A DNA stretch of 64,000 nucleotides from ECT2AJA-110-A sp035399845 (GTDB taxonomy: Bacteria > Planctomycetota > Phycisphaerae > UBA1845 > UTPLA1). Location of the stretch: the NCBI GenBank assembly GCA_035399845.1, contig DAOPJV010000012.1, positions 1 through 64,000 on the forward strand, given 5' to 3'. Positions 26,607 to 33,738 of the stretch are shown one piece after another (the stretch's first letter is position 1; each line of letters opens with the position of its first letter). The notes under the pieces are model-generated. The model was not told the origin of the DNA. It did no database searches and worked only from the letters and a program-made list of their open reading frames with translations. The position numbers were made by a program, and so were the translations under genes.

Positions 26607-26670
26607 GGCGCCGGATTCCTCTCCGGCGCCCACAATCGCGACCGCTGGCGCCGGAATCCCTTCCGGCGCC
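26607..26670. repeat. Two palindromes, same family as 8383-9812
   Basis: Two copies sit at 26607-26630 (GGCGCCGGA / TCCGGCGCC) and 26647-26670 (GGCGCCGGAA / TTCCGGCGCC, loop TCCC, perfect 10-bp stem). Each is preceded by CCGCTGG and followed by CC. Aligned with the 8408 copy, four stem positions differ in both arms in a compensating way. They lie between the beta-helix gene and the AlkD gene. Confidence 0.8.
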
Positions 26671-26744
26671 CTCCCCGCATACGCTGGCGCCACGCGCGGG
26701 CCGTCCTCTCCCAATCCACGCGTCCGACGCTAGAATTCCCGCCC

Positions 26745-27413
26745 ATGACCACAAAAGAGATTCTCCAACAGCTCAAGTCCCTCGGCGACGACGCTCGGCG
26801 CAAGCACAACATCAAGGCCGGCGCCGGCGATAATCAGTTCGGCGTCAAGATGGGCGATATCCGGGCGCTGGCGAAGAAGCTCAAGACCAACCACGCGCTG
26901 GCCCTGAAACTCTGGGAGACGGGCAACATCGAAGCGCGACAGGTCGCGATTCTCATCATGGACGTCAGGGAGCTGTCCGCGGACGACATCGACGCGATGG
27001 TCCGCTCGCTCACGTTCGCCTACGTGGCCGACTGGCTCATGTCCTACGTCATCAAGGATCATCCCGAGAAGGAGTCGCTTCGCGAAATGTGGATGGCGGA
27101 CGACGACAAGTGGGCCGCGCGGGCGGGCTGGGCCCTGACTGCGGGACGCGCCGCGAAGGCGCCGAAGGGTCTCGACCTGGCGGCCCTGCTGGATCGAATC
27201 GAATCTGAGATGCCGGACGCCCCGCCGGAAACGCAGTGGACGATGAACACCTGTCTCGCCGAGATCGGTATCCATCATGCAAAGCAACGCAGGCGCGCGA
27301 TTTCGATCGGTGAGTCACTGGGGATCTATCGCGATTACCCCGTCTCCAAGGGCTGCGTGTCGCCGTTCGCTCCGATCTGGATCAATGAGATGGTGAAGCG
27401 AAATAAGAAATAG
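26745..27413 (+). CDS. DNA alkylation repair enzyme, AlkD-like
   Basis: A 222-aa all-helical HEAT-like protein of the DNA alkylation repair (AlkC/AlkD) family. It has MTTKEILQQLKSL, GVKMGDIRALAKKL (the characteristic AlkD N-terminal motif), LWETGNIEARQVAIL and FAYVADWLMSYV. MPDAPPETQWTMNTCLAEIG and GIYRDYPVSKGCVSP match the C-terminus of the YhaZ/AlkD relatives. AlkD excises positively charged bulky alkyl bases such as 7-methyl- and 3-methyl-purines. The start at 26745 was chosen because MTTKEI aligns with homologues. The open frame reaches 26460 without support. Confidence 0.92.
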   Translation: MTTKEILQQLKSLGDDARRKHNIKAGAGDNQFGVKMGDIRALAKKLKTNHALALKLWETGNIEARQVAILIMDVRELSADDIDAMVRSLTFAYVADWLMSYVIKDHPEKESLREMWMADDDKWAARAGWALTAGRAAKAPKGLDLAALLDRIESEMPDAPPETQWTMNTCLAEIGIHHAKQRRRAISIGESLGIYRDYPVSKGCVSPFAPIWINEMVKRNKK

Positions 27414-27450
27414 CGTCGTGGCCCAGGACGGGGCATCGACCAAATACCGG

Positions 27451-27482
27451 TGTCGGTTCGATACACCGACCTACATGACTCA
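27451..27482. repeat. Hairpin repeat downstream of the NAD(P)H-hydrate dehydratase gene
   Basis: Plus-strand GTCGGT (27452-27457) and ACCGAC (27465-27470) form a 6-bp stem, followed by CTACATGACTC. On the minus strand this directly follows the stop of the gene at 27480. A near-identical element follows the LarB stop at 28498-28520. It could be a terminator or REP-like element. Confidence 0.6.
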
Positions 27483-28463
27483 GGTCGTTTCCCAGATCGC
27501 CCGCGGCAGCGCTGCCAGGATATCCGTTGCGATCATCCCCTGTTGTGTAAGTTCCGCCCCGGCGAGATCGCCCGCCTTTCCATGAATGTGGGCGCCGAGT
27601 ATTGCCGCGTCGAAGGGCGCCAGGCCCTGGGCAATCAGGCCCGCGATGACGCCTGTCAGGACATCACCACTCCCCCCCGTCGCCATCCCGGGATTGCCGG
27701 TCTTATTCTCCGTGATCCGGTCGCCGTCACACACAAGCGTGCCGGCGCCCTTCAGCAGGATCACGCATCGCATATCGGGCGCGTCATCGTCGCGCGCATT
27801 CACGGCTCGCGCCGCCGCGATCAGCAACTCCCGTCGGCGCGACTGCACATCGCCCGCCGTCGTACCGCACAGTCGCGCAAACTCTCCCGGGTGCGGTGTC
27901 AGCGTGAGATTCGACCAATCCCACGCAACCTTCTCGCCATCCGTCGGAAGAATTGTCGGCATCGCGTTGAGACCATCGGCGTCCAACACGACGGGAACCT
28001 GGCGCTCGACGGCGAACGCGTGAATCAGTGATCGCCAGGATTGATCGAATCGCACGTTCCCTCGGCCCAGGCCCGGTCCGGCGGCAACGACGCTCGGGCG
28101 CGCCGGGGCGCCAAAGCTCCGAGCCTCGTCGATCACCTTCAGGGCGCGGACGGGATCGAGCTGGCCCTTCGGTGTTTCAGGCAGGGGAATCGTCGTGGCG
28201 CACGGGCACAGCACGGCGACGCTCTGATAGATCGATTCGGGACAGGCGATCGTGACAAGTCCGGCGCCGACTCGCAGGGCGGCGTTGGCCGTCAGGGCCG
28301 GGGCGCCGATCATCCCGCGCGAACCGCCGATGACGAGAACGCGACCGAAGTCGCCCTTGTGGGCGTCCGTCTCGCGCGACGGCAATTTCGGGAGCTTTGA
28401 GATCACGCGCGGCGACGCGCAGGACGCCGCGGACATCGCGCGTGTTGTCTTTTTCTTCGCCAA
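27480..28463 (-). CDS. nnrD: ADP-dependent NAD(P)H-hydrate dehydratase
   Basis: A 327-aa protein. It repairs NAD(P)HX, the hydrated form of reduced nicotinamide cofactors. Segments are KGDFGRVLVIGGSRGMIGA, VVLDADGLNAM, LTLTPHPGEFARL and CVILLKGAGTLV. GNPGMATGGSGDVLTG matches the ADP-binding Asn-Pro and Gly-rich signature of the YjeF C-terminal/ribokinase-like fold. This gene lacks the N-terminal epimerase (NnrE) domain. A basic N-terminal segment (MAKKKTTR) precedes the core. The neighbour upstream is LarB, 54 bp away on the same strand. Confidence 0.93.
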   Translation of the reverse strand: MAKKKTTRAMSAASCASPRVISKLPKLPSRETDAHKGDFGRVLVIGGSRGMIGAPALTANAALRVGAGLVTIACPESIYQSVAVLCPCATTIPLPETPKGQLDPVRALKVIDEARSFGAPARPSVVAAGPGLGRGNVRFDQSWRSLIHAFAVERQVPVVLDADGLNAMPTILPTDGEKVAWDWSNLTLTPHPGEFARLCGTTAGDVQSRRRELLIAAARAVNARDDDAPDMRCVILLKGAGTLVCDGDRITENKTGNPGMATGGSGDVLTGVIAGLIAQGLAPFDAAILGAHIHGKAGDLAGAELTQQGMIATDILAALPRAIWETT

Positions 28464-28497
28464 AGGTCCGTCGCCTCCCTACGATGGTCCGCGATCG

Positions 28498-28520
28498 TGT
28501 CGGGTCGATGATCCGACCTA
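28498..28520. repeat. Hairpin repeat downstream of the larB gene
   Basis: GTCGG (28499-28503) and CCGAC (28513-28517) arms flank a GTCGAT-like loop, followed by CTACGACTC. On the minus strand it begins at the LarB stop codon. It matches the element at 27451-27482 in both stem and flanks. Confidence 0.6.
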
Positions 28521-29282
28521 CGACTCGCTCTGTTCGCCAATGCGATTGATCATCGACGCCACATAGCCGGCGCCAAAGCCGTTATCGATATTCACGACAC
28601 TCACACCCGGCGCGCAGGCGTTCAGCATCGTGAGCAATGGCCCCACGCCGTTGAAGCTGGCGCCATAGCCCACGCTGGTTGGCACGGCGACGACTGGCGC
28701 GCTGACGAGCCCCCCAACAACGCTGGGCAGGGCGCCGTCCATTCCGGCGACGACGATTACGACGCGGGCCGCGTGCAGGCGATCCGTCTGGGCGAGCAGC
28801 CGATGCACGCCGGCGACACCGACATCGACGATCACGTCCGTCGTCTGATCCATCATGTCGCAGACGATGCGCGCCTCCTCCAGCACGGGCAGATCGGACG
28901 TCCCGGCGGCGACAATCGCGATGACGCCTTTCGATCGCGGAGAATCAGGTGTCTTCAGCGCGACGCATCGGCCGGTCTCATGGTACTGGGCCGCGGGAAC
29001 GCGGGCGCGGACGGCGTCGGCGTGGGCGGACGTCGCGCGGGTCGCAAGGATACGATCACTTCGTTCCGCCATGCGCTGGAAGATGTCCGCCACCTGGTCT
29101 GGCGACTTGCCCTCGGCGTAGATCACTTCCGGAAAGTTGCAGCGAAGGGCGCGATGATGATCGAGTGTCGCAAAGGGAAGGGATTCAAACGGCAATGTGC
29201 GCAGCGCCGCCATGGCGTCGTCGGTACTGACGCGGCCCCCCGCGACATCGTCCATCAGCTTTCGAAGTCGGGATTCATCCAT
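28518..29282 (-). CDS. larB: Nickel-pincer cofactor biosynthesis protein LarB
   Basis: A 254-aa protein. LarB carboxylates and hydrolyses NaAD to pyridinium-3,5-biscarboxylate, the first step to the nickel-pincer nucleotide of lactate racemase-type enzymes. The N-terminus MDESRLRKLMDDVAGGRVS and RCNFPEVIYAEGKSPDQV match LarB. The AIR-carboxylase-like core shows VAAGTSDLPVLEEA, VIVVAGMDGALPSVVGGL and VPTSVGYGASFNGVGPLL. No LarC, LarE or LarA gene is present in this window. The length is as usual. Confidence 0.95.
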   Translation of the reverse strand: MDESRLRKLMDDVAGGRVSTDDAMAALRTLPFESLPFATLDHHRALRCNFPEVIYAEGKSPDQVADIFQRMAERSDRILATRATSAHADAVRARVPAAQYHETGRCVALKTPDSPRSKGVIAIVAAGTSDLPVLEEARIVCDMMDQTTDVIVDVGVAGVHRLLAQTDRLHAARVVIVVAGMDGALPSVVGGLVSAPVVAVPTSVGYGASFNGVGPLLTMLNACAPGVSVVNIDNGFGAGYVASMINRIGEQSES

Positions 29283-29348
29283 AGGCGGGGATTATATGGG
29301 GGATGTCGCGCGGCGGCGTCCGAATGTCGGGGCCCTGCGCGACTTCTG

Positions 29349-29373
29349 CATGCCGACGCTGGGCGTCGGCATG
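29349..29373. repeat. Perfect palindrome upstream of larB
   Basis: CATGCCGACG and CGTCGGCATG form a 10-bp perfect stem around CTGGG, between larB (minus) and the DUF971 gene. It is followed by CCACC. A one-mismatch copy lies at 22946-22970. Confidence 0.65.
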
Positions 29374-29388
29374 CCACCTGTCCCCACG

Positions 29389-29799
29389 CTATCCATTGGC
29401 GAGGGTGCTGTCGCCGTGTTTCGGGCAGATCAGACGCAGGTAGCGGAAATCGTAGATTCCCGTGCGATGGCCATCGCCCCAGACGATGCTGATGGCGTAA
29501 TTGCCCACGACTTTGGCGTCCTCGAATGTCGTCGCCTTGTCGATATTCGCCGGCAGCACAGTCAGTGACGTCCCTGTCGCGGCGGGCTTCGCCACGTCCT
29601 TCGGCTTGTCCCGTTCGACGCGACACTGGGCGCAGGGGCACATTCTGCGAAGGAAGGTCAGATCGAAGTGACTTTGCCTGCCGTCCTTCCAGTCGATCGT
29701 CAGCCCCGACTTTCGATCGATGTGCAGATCGACGGGCTTGAACTGTTCTGCGGTCAGGGGTTGATTGACGGCGAGATCAATGAGTTCGTTTTCTTTCAT
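29389..29799 (-). CDS. DUF971 family protein
   Basis: A 136-aa protein. DUF971 is the N-terminal domain of gamma-butyrobetaine hydroxylases standing alone, often iron-sulfur linked in bacteria. Key segments are LTIDWKDGRQSHFDLTFLRR, the CPCAQC motif (possible metal site) and NYAISIVWGDGHRTGIYDFRYL. The start at 29799 (MKENELIDLA) is chosen as the family's usual position. The P-loop gene upstream overlaps by 4 nt (ATGA), so the two are translationally coupled. This overlap fixes the start. Confidence 0.9.
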   Translation of the reverse strand: MKENELIDLAVNQPLTAEQFKPVDLHIDRKSGLTIDWKDGRQSHFDLTFLRRMCPCAQCRVERDKPKDVAKPAATGTSLTVLPANIDKATTFEDAKVVGNYAISIVWGDGHRTGIYDFRYLRLICPKHGDSTLANG

Positions 29800-30650
29800 A
29801 GCGATTCTTGCCGTCCGGATTCGACGGCTTTGTCGATCATTTCCACACAGGTCCGAAACGACGCGCTGGTCGTGTCGTTTGGATTGCACTGAACCGGAAA
29901 CACGCTGCGCCCCAGCCGGGCGCGCGTCATTTCCAGCAATTGTCGAAGCATACCGCCGGTCTCGGCGGCGGCGCCCGTCCAGGCGCCTCGCGCCTCGCTC
30001 ATCACGAGGACATCGCTGTCCATGATAGCGTAAAACTCTGTGTGCACCCGCATGCGAAATGTGATATCCACGCCGACTTCCGAGGCCAGGAACTGCTCGA
30101 GGAGCTCCGTCGTGTCCGTTTCGACGATCGGCCGATCCGCCTCGACGATCTGCCGGGTTTCCATCGCGGGCAACATGATGGATGAATCACCGGGGCCGTG
30201 CTCGAGACCGAAGACCTCGGCGGCAAAACTGTGGGTATCCTCCATCAGCTCTTTGACGGCTTTGGCGATCTGCTCCCGGGTTCGGAAGACGACGCGAGGA
30301 TCGTTGATGGGCGGAACGCAGAAGACGCGGGCGTGCCAGGGATAGGCGTGCCGGAAACAGGGTTCGTTGTCGGTTTCGACGATGACTGTGGCGTCGGCGT
30401 CACGCTGCGCGATCTCGCCGATGGCGGCGGCGAGCGTCTCAAAGACGACGCCCGGCGCGGCGACGAGCCGTCGAGGCTCGGCGACAACCGGAAGCGGCCG
30501 ACTCAGACGGAGCGCCGGCGCCCCTTCGCGCTGCGTGTCGAGCCGGAGATAATACGCAGGACGATCGCCGCGGAATTCGGCGAAGCCGATGGCGGTCGCT
30601 GTCTTTCCCGCGTCGGGCGGACCGGATATGTGGAGAACGGCGACAGACAT
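29796..30650 (-). CDS. P-loop NTPase of unknown function
   Basis: A 284-aa protein. Walker A is GPPDAGKT at 10-17, followed by TAIGFAEFRGDRPAYYLRLD, reminiscent of MobB-type or small-GTPase-like single-domain ATPases. A conserved-looking acidic VIVETDNEP (about residues 88-96) may supply Walker B. The C-terminal half (HSFAAEVFGLEHGP, VMSEARGAWTGAA, RSVFPVQCNPND) is unique to me. It overlaps the DUF971 gene by 4 nt. I do not recognise a named family. A role in metal- or cofactor-linked maturation is only suggested by the DUF971 partner. Confidence 0.7.
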   Translation of the reverse strand: MSVAVLHISGPPDAGKTATAIGFAEFRGDRPAYYLRLDTQREGAPALRLSRPLPVVAEPRRLVAAPGVVFETLAAAIGEIAQRDADATVIVETDNEPCFRHAYPWHARVFCVPPINDPRVVFRTREQIAKAVKELMEDTHSFAAEVFGLEHGPGDSSIMLPAMETRQIVEADRPIVETDTTELLEQFLASEVGVDITFRMRVHTEFYAIMDSDVLVMSEARGAWTGAAAETGGMLRQLLEMTRARLGRSVFPVQCNPNDTTSASFRTCVEMIDKAVESGRQESL

Positions 30651-30725
30651 GCTTCCTCGGCGTCGTTTGACAGTGCGAGCGTCAGATCGAACGCCACGCG
30701 GCGCAGATGCTCAATTAAACGCCCG

Positions 30726-31643
30726 ATGACGCCGGAAATCCACCTCGAAGGCGTTATCGGTTCACGGCGTCATAACACGTTGAGGACGCAACGGTTGGAA
30801 CCAGTCTACCCCACCAGCCCTCCGAATGAACCACCGGAAATCGCGCTACTGGACGTTCGCCCCGCCGCGGATTTCCTCGCGGGCCATCATCCCGACGCCG
30901 TCAGTATCCCGCTGGAGGACGTGACACGGCGGACCCACGAATTGCCGTCGCCGGATACGGAACTCCTGATTTACGACGCGTGCCGGGTTCGGGCGCGATG
31001 GGCGGCGTCTCGCCTGCGGGCGCGCGGCCGATCGCGGATCGACACGAGGAGCGGTCCGGATTGGATCGCGACCCACTGCACGGCGACGGGCCCCAGTGAC
31101 AAGCGGCTCTGGCGACCGCACGCGCTGTTGACGGACATCGCCCTGCCCGCGATGCGGACCGCGTGGGGATCGCTGGGCGCTCGTCGAGCACTGGACCTCG
31201 CATGTGGCTCAGGGCGGGACGCCGTGACGATGGCGATCTCCGGGCTGAACGTCCACGCCTGGGATCGATACGCGGAAGCGTTGACGCGCTGCAGAGAACT
31301 GGGCGAAAGCTGCGGTGTCGGCGTGACGACGCGCCAGATTGACGTCGAGGCGTCGCCAGCCCTCGCCACAGACAGTTTCGACGCAATCGCATGCTTCAAT
31401 TTCCTGCATCGACCGCTCCTGCCGGCCATGGCGGTCGCGATCCGACCCGGCGGCTTCGTCGTCTATGAGACATTCACAATCGAGCAGCGTGTGCAATTCG
31501 GCAAACCCCGGAAAGACGCCCATCTGCTGCTGCCGGGCGAACTGCCCTGTTTCTTTGAGGGCTGGCGAATCGTCCACTATCATGAAGGACAGGCGGCGCC
31601 GCGTCGTATCGTCGCGTCGCTCGTCGCACAAAGGCCGGAATGA
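30726..31643 (+). CDS. Rhodanese-like domain fused to class I methyltransferase
   Basis: A 305-aa protein. The N-terminal rhodanese-like part (residues ~40-110) reads IALLDVRPAADFLAGHHPD and LLIYDACRVRARWAASRLRA. The Cys is shifted two positions from the usual catalytic loop, so persulfide activity is uncertain. The methyltransferase domain (from about residue 150) has motif I ALDLACGSGRDA, then motif post-I WDRYAEAL and FDAIACFNFLHRPLLP. The start at 30726 was chosen because the rhodanese domain follows; the open frame reaches 30198. It resembles TehB-like thiol methyltransferases. The next gene is 4 bp downstream. Confidence 0.85.
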   Translation: MTPEIHLEGVIGSRRHNTLRTQRLEPVYPTSPPNEPPEIALLDVRPAADFLAGHHPDAVSIPLEDVTRRTHELPSPDTELLIYDACRVRARWAASRLRARGRSRIDTRSGPDWIATHCTATGPSDKRLWRPHALLTDIALPAMRTAWGSLGARRALDLACGSGRDAVTMAISGLNVHAWDRYAEALTRCRELGESCGVGVTTRQIDVEASPALATDSFDAIACFNFLHRPLLPAMAVAIRPGGFVVYETFTIEQRVQFGKPRKDAHLLLPGELPCFFEGWRIVHYHEGQAAPRRIVASLVAQRPE

Positions 31644-31647
31644 GAAC

Positions 31648-32124
31648 ATGAACGAATTACCCGTCGCCGAGGTCCCGTCGCTGCCCTGCCCGACCTGCGA
31701 CTACGATCTGCGCGGCCAGGCGACGGCGCGCTGTCCCGAGTGCGAATCGCAGTTCGAATCGCTGGAGGCGATGGCCCGCGCGGCCCTGAGCGTCAATCGG
31801 CTCTATCTCGTTGTCATGAAATGGAGACAGCGACTCGCGATCTTCACGCTCTGCGCCATCTGCGCGGTCATTCTCATGATTTTCCTCGAGTCGTACCTGT
31901 CGGCGGCCTACGTCTTCCGACGTCTGTGGTGGGTCCTGTTGCTGTGGCCGTTGTCGGGACTCCTGGCCTTCATTTTGCTGGCGCAGGTGATCCGCTGGCG
32001 ATTTCACAGGTTGATACCACGGCGCCAGCGCGTGATGCTCAACAGCTCGATTCCATGGCTGCTGTTTTTGTCGGCGCCTTTCATTGTTACGCTTGTCGTC
32101 GTGCTGCTGCTCCCATTCATCTGA
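31648..32124 (+). CDS. Zinc-ribbon two-helix-pair membrane protein
   Basis: A 158-aa protein. The Cys4 ribbon is C14, C17, C29 and C32 (CPTCDYDLRGQ then ARCPEC). The conserved linker FESLEAMARAALSVNRLYLVVMKWRQRLA follows, then four hydrophobic helices. It is 4 bp after the rhodanese-methyltransferase stop, so it shares a transcript. A close paralogue follows at 32227 (same ribbon and linker). A GluAsp-type change CDYD replaces CGYN of the larger family. Function unknown. Confidence 0.82.
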   Translation: MNELPVAEVPSLPCPTCDYDLRGQATARCPECESQFESLEAMARAALSVNRLYLVVMKWRQRLAIFTLCAICAVILMIFLESYLSAAYVFRRLWWVLLLWPLSGLLAFILLAQVIRWRFHRLIPRRQRVMLNSSIPWLLFLSAPFIVTLVVVLLLPFI

Positions 32125-32226
32125 CGCGTCACGCCGGCCTTCGGCGTCGCGGTCTTCGAGAGAACCCATGATCACACGACAAGCGTCACTCCGCCCACTT
32201 CCGCGCCGACGAGTCTCCGATCCGAC

Positions 32227-32697
32227 ATGACGCCAGAGACACGCGAACTTGACGGTGAAGTCCTGTGTCCGAGGTGCGACTACGATCTGCGGGGGCAGTC
32301 CGAGGCGAAGTGCCCCGAGTGCGGCGCGACGTTCGGGTCGATCGAGGCGATGGTCCGGGCTTCGATGAACGTCAATCGCCTGCTCCGCCGGGTCATGTTC
32401 TGGCGGCAGCGGCTGGCCTACTTCATGTTTCCGTCACTGGTCATGTTCACGATCGGCATCTGGTTGGAGCGGGCCGGCTGCAACATGTCCAGGGGACTCG
32501 GTCTGCTGCTCTACACGCCACTGCCCATCGCCGGCGGCTGCACACTCGCCCTGCTGATTCAGGTCATTCGCTGGCATGAAAACGCTCTCACGCCGAGGCG
32601 CCAGCGCGAAGCCCTCGGCGCGTCCGTGGCCTGGCTCATCTTCTGTTCGTCGCCCGTCGTCTTTCTCCTGTATGGCATCGTCGCAAAGTTCTTCTGA
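32227..32697 (+). CDS. Zinc-ribbon membrane protein, paralogue of 31648
   Basis: A 156-aa protein. The ribbon is C14, C17, C29 and C32 (CPRCDYDLRGQ then AKCPECG). The linker FGSIEAMVRASMNVNRLLRR and WRQRLAYFMF match the gene at 31648. Four hydrophobic helices end at VVFLLYGIVAKFF. It is separated from the paralogue by 102 bp. The pair is probably a local duplication of a shorter branch of the CGYNLRG family (trio at 1449-4562). Function unknown. Confidence 0.82.
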   Translation: MTPETRELDGEVLCPRCDYDLRGQSEAKCPECGATFGSIEAMVRASMNVNRLLRRVMFWRQRLAYFMFPSLVMFTIGIWLERAGCNMSRGLGLLLYTPLPIAGGCTLALLIQVIRWHENALTPRRQREALGASVAWLIFCSSPVVFLLYGIVAKFF

Positions 32698-32709
32698 CGG
32701 CGCAGAAAA

Positions 32710-32738
32710 GCGGCCACGCTCTGGCTGAGCGCGGCCGC
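32710..32738 (-). terminator. Rho-independent terminator for the gene at 32768
   Basis: GCGGCC (32710-32715) and GGCCGC (32733-32738), extended by ACGCT/AGCGC, make a stem with a CTGGCTG loop. On the minus strand the stem is followed by CTTTTCTGCG, a T-rich tail. It lies 30 bp past the stop of the minus-strand gene, between two convergent genes. Confidence 0.75.
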
Positions 32739-32767
32739 CAACTGAAGCGCATCAGCAACGCCGGCGA

Positions 32768-33529
32768 CTAGGCGCCGTTGTCGTTTGCATTCGAATTCGA
32801 GTTCGAATTGCCGTTCGTGTTATCGTTGTCGTTTCCGTTTCCATTGGCGTTGGCGTTTCCGTTGAGGCCCGTGTCCTCGGGCAGATCGCCTGTCCGCTGA
32901 CCCGAATAGGCGACGGCGACCTGCGCCGTAAACGTCACGCCGCTGCCCTGACTCGTGTTCTGAAGCGTAACGAGAATGGTGCGCGCGATTTCGCCCTCTG
33001 TCGTCAGGCTCATCGCGTCAAAGGAACCCACGATGGATGACGCCTGCAGGACGCCGCCGCCCCCCTGGTCGTCGCCCGCCCCGGCGCCGGAGAGGTCACC
33101 GACAAAACCGTAGGCGAGCGTCTGATTGTTAATCAGTCCCTGTCCCGCCATGCTCGTGTCAGTCGGATCGAAAATCCGCATGACGCCGAACTGCGGAAAC
33201 TCCACGCCGACGACATCCGGCAGCGCCTCGTCCAGGGCGGCGTTGATGTCGTCAAGGCCGGCGTTCCACTGGGCAATCAGGTCGGCGAGCTGCTCGGGGA
33301 AATCGTTCGGATCCAGCGGCTGCAATTCGCTGGAGGCCGAGTTCGTCTCGACTTCGCCGCCGTTGTTCACGCTGAACGTCACGCGGACGCTCGTCGCGCC
33401 GCGCTCCAGCGTGTAGAGGCCGGCGAGGCCGTCGAACACGGGATTCTGCTGGCATTGCTCGCTCATCATGCCCGTGCCGAACACAAGCACGGCCAGCATG
33501 GCCACAACCATTCTGCGTCTTCTCATCAT
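32768..33529 (-). CDS. Exported protein with Asn/Gly/Asp-rich tail
   Basis: A 253-aa protein. The signal-like N-terminus is MMRRRRMVVAMLAVLVFGTG. The middle contains no recognised domain (beta-rich, ASSELQPLDPNDFPEQLADL, LPDVVGVEFPQFGVMRIF). The last ~35 residues are Asn-Gly-Asp-Ser low complexity (NGNANANGNGNDNDN). AGGAG lies about 10 nt before the ATG at 33529; the open frame starts at 33556. It lies downstream of the tad locus on the same strand but 209 bp away. The low-complexity tail resembles the mature N-terminal linker of the gene at 170. It may be a surface spacer. Confidence 0.75.
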   Translation of the reverse strand: MMRRRRMVVAMLAVLVFGTGMMSEQCQQNPVFDGLAGLYTLERGATSVRVTFSVNNGGEVETNSASSELQPLDPNDFPEQLADLIAQWNAGLDDINAALDEALPDVVGVEFPQFGVMRIFDPTDTSMAGQGLINNQTLAYGFVGDLSGAGAGDDQGGGGVLQASSIVGSFDAMSLTTEGEIARTILVTLQNTSQGSGVTFTAQVAVAYSGQRTGDLPEDTGLNGNANANGNGNDNDNTNGNSNSNSNANDNGA

Positions 33530-33738
33530 GTCTTGGGAACTCCTGCGCGAGGACATGAACCTGTGATGCTACAAATCGCGACGTATCGGCGTCAACGAAA
33601 AACAGCGCCGCCCCGGAATCCGTGGCCGCCGCCGCCGCAACTTCAAGCGTGCAATGGAGTAGTGGTCACGGGCGCCTCGATTCGGCGCCGCGTTTTACAC
33701 GACCTTACATTTGTAAATGCGTTCTCGGCGTCGAGCGA

